From positions 1-54,344 of the IMG/VR virus record IMGVR_UViG_3300048925_000666: DNA of 54,344 nucleotides, one strand, 5' to 3'. The notes beneath the pieces are model-generated. The model was given only the letters and a program-made list of their open reading frames with translations, searched no databases and was not told where the DNA came from. Source of the DNA: a virus. Each line of letters opens with the position of its first letter. Within the stretch, counting starts at the first letter, position 1. Both the position numbers and the translations under genes were made by a program. This document shows positions 53,708-54,344 of this stretch, one piece after another.

Positions 53708-54001
53708 ATGTATTTTCTCATCACACCCCGAAGACGCCTTGGCGTGGCGATCGACAAAAAGGAGCTTCCCAAGATTCCTCCGATCCGGGGAGATGTCCAC
53801 ATCATCGAAACCCATGATGACCTCCTTGGACGGACCACCACTACCGCCTGGGTATTCACCGCTGCCCCGGGGCCGGGAGTGCTTCCCCGTTTGCTGGACG
53901 TGACCATCACCGGCATGGCGACGAATGGGATGAACCTCACTGGCGTCGAGGTAATAGACGATGCGTTCTATGCGCAGTCCTGGTGGTGCCGCTTTGAGTG
54001 A
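53708..54001 (+). CDS. SOS-unit protein of unknown function
   Basis: A 97-residue protein (MYFLITPRRRLGVAIDKKEL...) with HIIETHDDLLGRTTTTAWVF and VEVIDDAFYAQSWWCRFE. First gene behind the LexA box and immediately before the umuD'-like gene. I recall such proteins upstream of umuDC in Pseudomonas prophages, without a known role. ATG 53708 has AGAGATCG ahead; an earlier ATG lies inside the LexA box. Confidence 0.7.
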   Translation: MYFLITPRRRLGVAIDKKELPKIPPIRGDVHIIETHDDLLGRTTTTAWVFTAAPGPGVLPRLLDVTITGMATNGMNLTGVEVIDDAFYAQSWWCRFE

Positions 54002-54005
54002 CGGC

Positions 54006-54344
54006 ATGCTTTTCGATCAGCAGAAAATCTCCCTCGATGAATTGTTCAACATCCGAGATCCGGGCACGTACCTAGTCAAGGTGGAGGGTGACAGCATGGA
54101 GGGCGCCGGCATCTTCTCCGGCGACCTCCTCATCGTGGACAAGGGCATGGAGCCGGCCGAGGGGATGATCATCATCGCGGTGGTCGACCAGGAGCCGACG
54201 GCTAAATACCTGACTTTCGAGTCTGGGATGCCCGTGCTCCGATCAGCGAGCCCGAAGTACCCACCGCGGTACATTCTGGAGAACAACGACTTCGAGGTGT
54301 GGGGCGTGGTCACCTACAGCATCCGCGACCACGATAGGAATTAA
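54006..54344 (+). CDS. Short UmuD'-like protein (no cleavage arm)
   Basis: A 112-residue S24 fold: ISLDELFNIRDPGTYLVKVEGDSMEGAGIFSGDLLIVDKG contains catalytic Ser30, and PTAKYLTF holds Lys67; SPKYPPRYILENNDFEVWGVVTYSI closes the domain. Full UmuD proteins have about 30 more residues with the Cys-Gly cleavage site. Those are absent here; the frame upstream encodes no such sequence. It should act as ready-made UmuD' for a UmuC polymerase, which would lie just beyond the window. Confidence 0.85.
   Translation: MLFDQQKISLDELFNIRDPGTYLVKVEGDSMEGAGIFSGDLLIVDKGMEPAEGMIIIAVVDQEPTAKYLTFESGMPVLRSASPKYPPRYILENNDFEVWGVVTYSIRDHDRN

Noticed and set aside
1-54344. CRISPR arrays, insertion sequences, rRNA or tRNA genes
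   Set aside because: None seen on reading both strands: no regularly spaced repeats, transposase motifs or cloverleaf structures.

Overview
The window is almost entirely one temperate siphophage genome (a lambda-like prophage) integrated in a Pseudomonas chromosome, most likely of the fluorescens/putida/syringae side of the genus. Only the left edge (about 1-800) is host DNA: a Zn-type glyoxalase I gene and a Pseudomonas-type REP doublet. The prophage starts at a lambda-type integrase that reads toward the host gene. The right prophage end and attR are not in the window; the last gene is a umuD'-like gene cut off from whatever follows.

Left arm (869-15785, mostly minus strand): int-xis, then small early genes in ATGA-overlapping series, a C5-cytosine methyltransferase with a repeat-rich C-terminus, a frameshifted PAPS-reductase-like gene, two related zinc-ribbon proteins, a TerB protein and membrane proteins. 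Several small plus-strand genes sit against this operon. It is read from a promoter, pL, at about 15.8 kb, whose leader has a boxA-like element and no clear gene for 500 bases.

Immunity region (15.8-19.4 kb): copies of one 17-bp operator (TTTAGC-N5-GCTAAA) lie at two places 2.8 kb apart, over pL and between cI and cro, as lambda OL and OR do. Between them, where lambda has rexAB, are a LexA-box-controlled DUF1654 gene and a hicA-hicB-secB-like operon, that is, a three-part toxin-antitoxin-chaperone system.

Right early operon (18.7-25.1 kb): cro, a CII-like gene, a Rha/KilAC antirepressor, O-like and P-like replication genes with an iteron cluster inside the O-like gene, nucleases (DUF1364, VRR-NUC), a second tyrosine recombinase, and a Q-like gene followed by a candidate late promoter and terminator.

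Late region (25.2-51.4 kb, plus strand): a lysis block (holin and first spanin pair), HNH nuclease, terminases, HK97-type head genes, lambda-type tail genes in the order tube, G/GT by -1 frameshifting, tape measure, M, L, K, I, J, then fibre genes. Small accessory genes with their own terminators interrupt the tail operon. The right end (51.4-54.3 kb) has an endolysin, a second spanin pair (Rz with embedded Rz1), an HMCES/YedK-type protein that has lost its catalytic Cys2, and a LexA-box unit ending in a short UmuD'-like gene.
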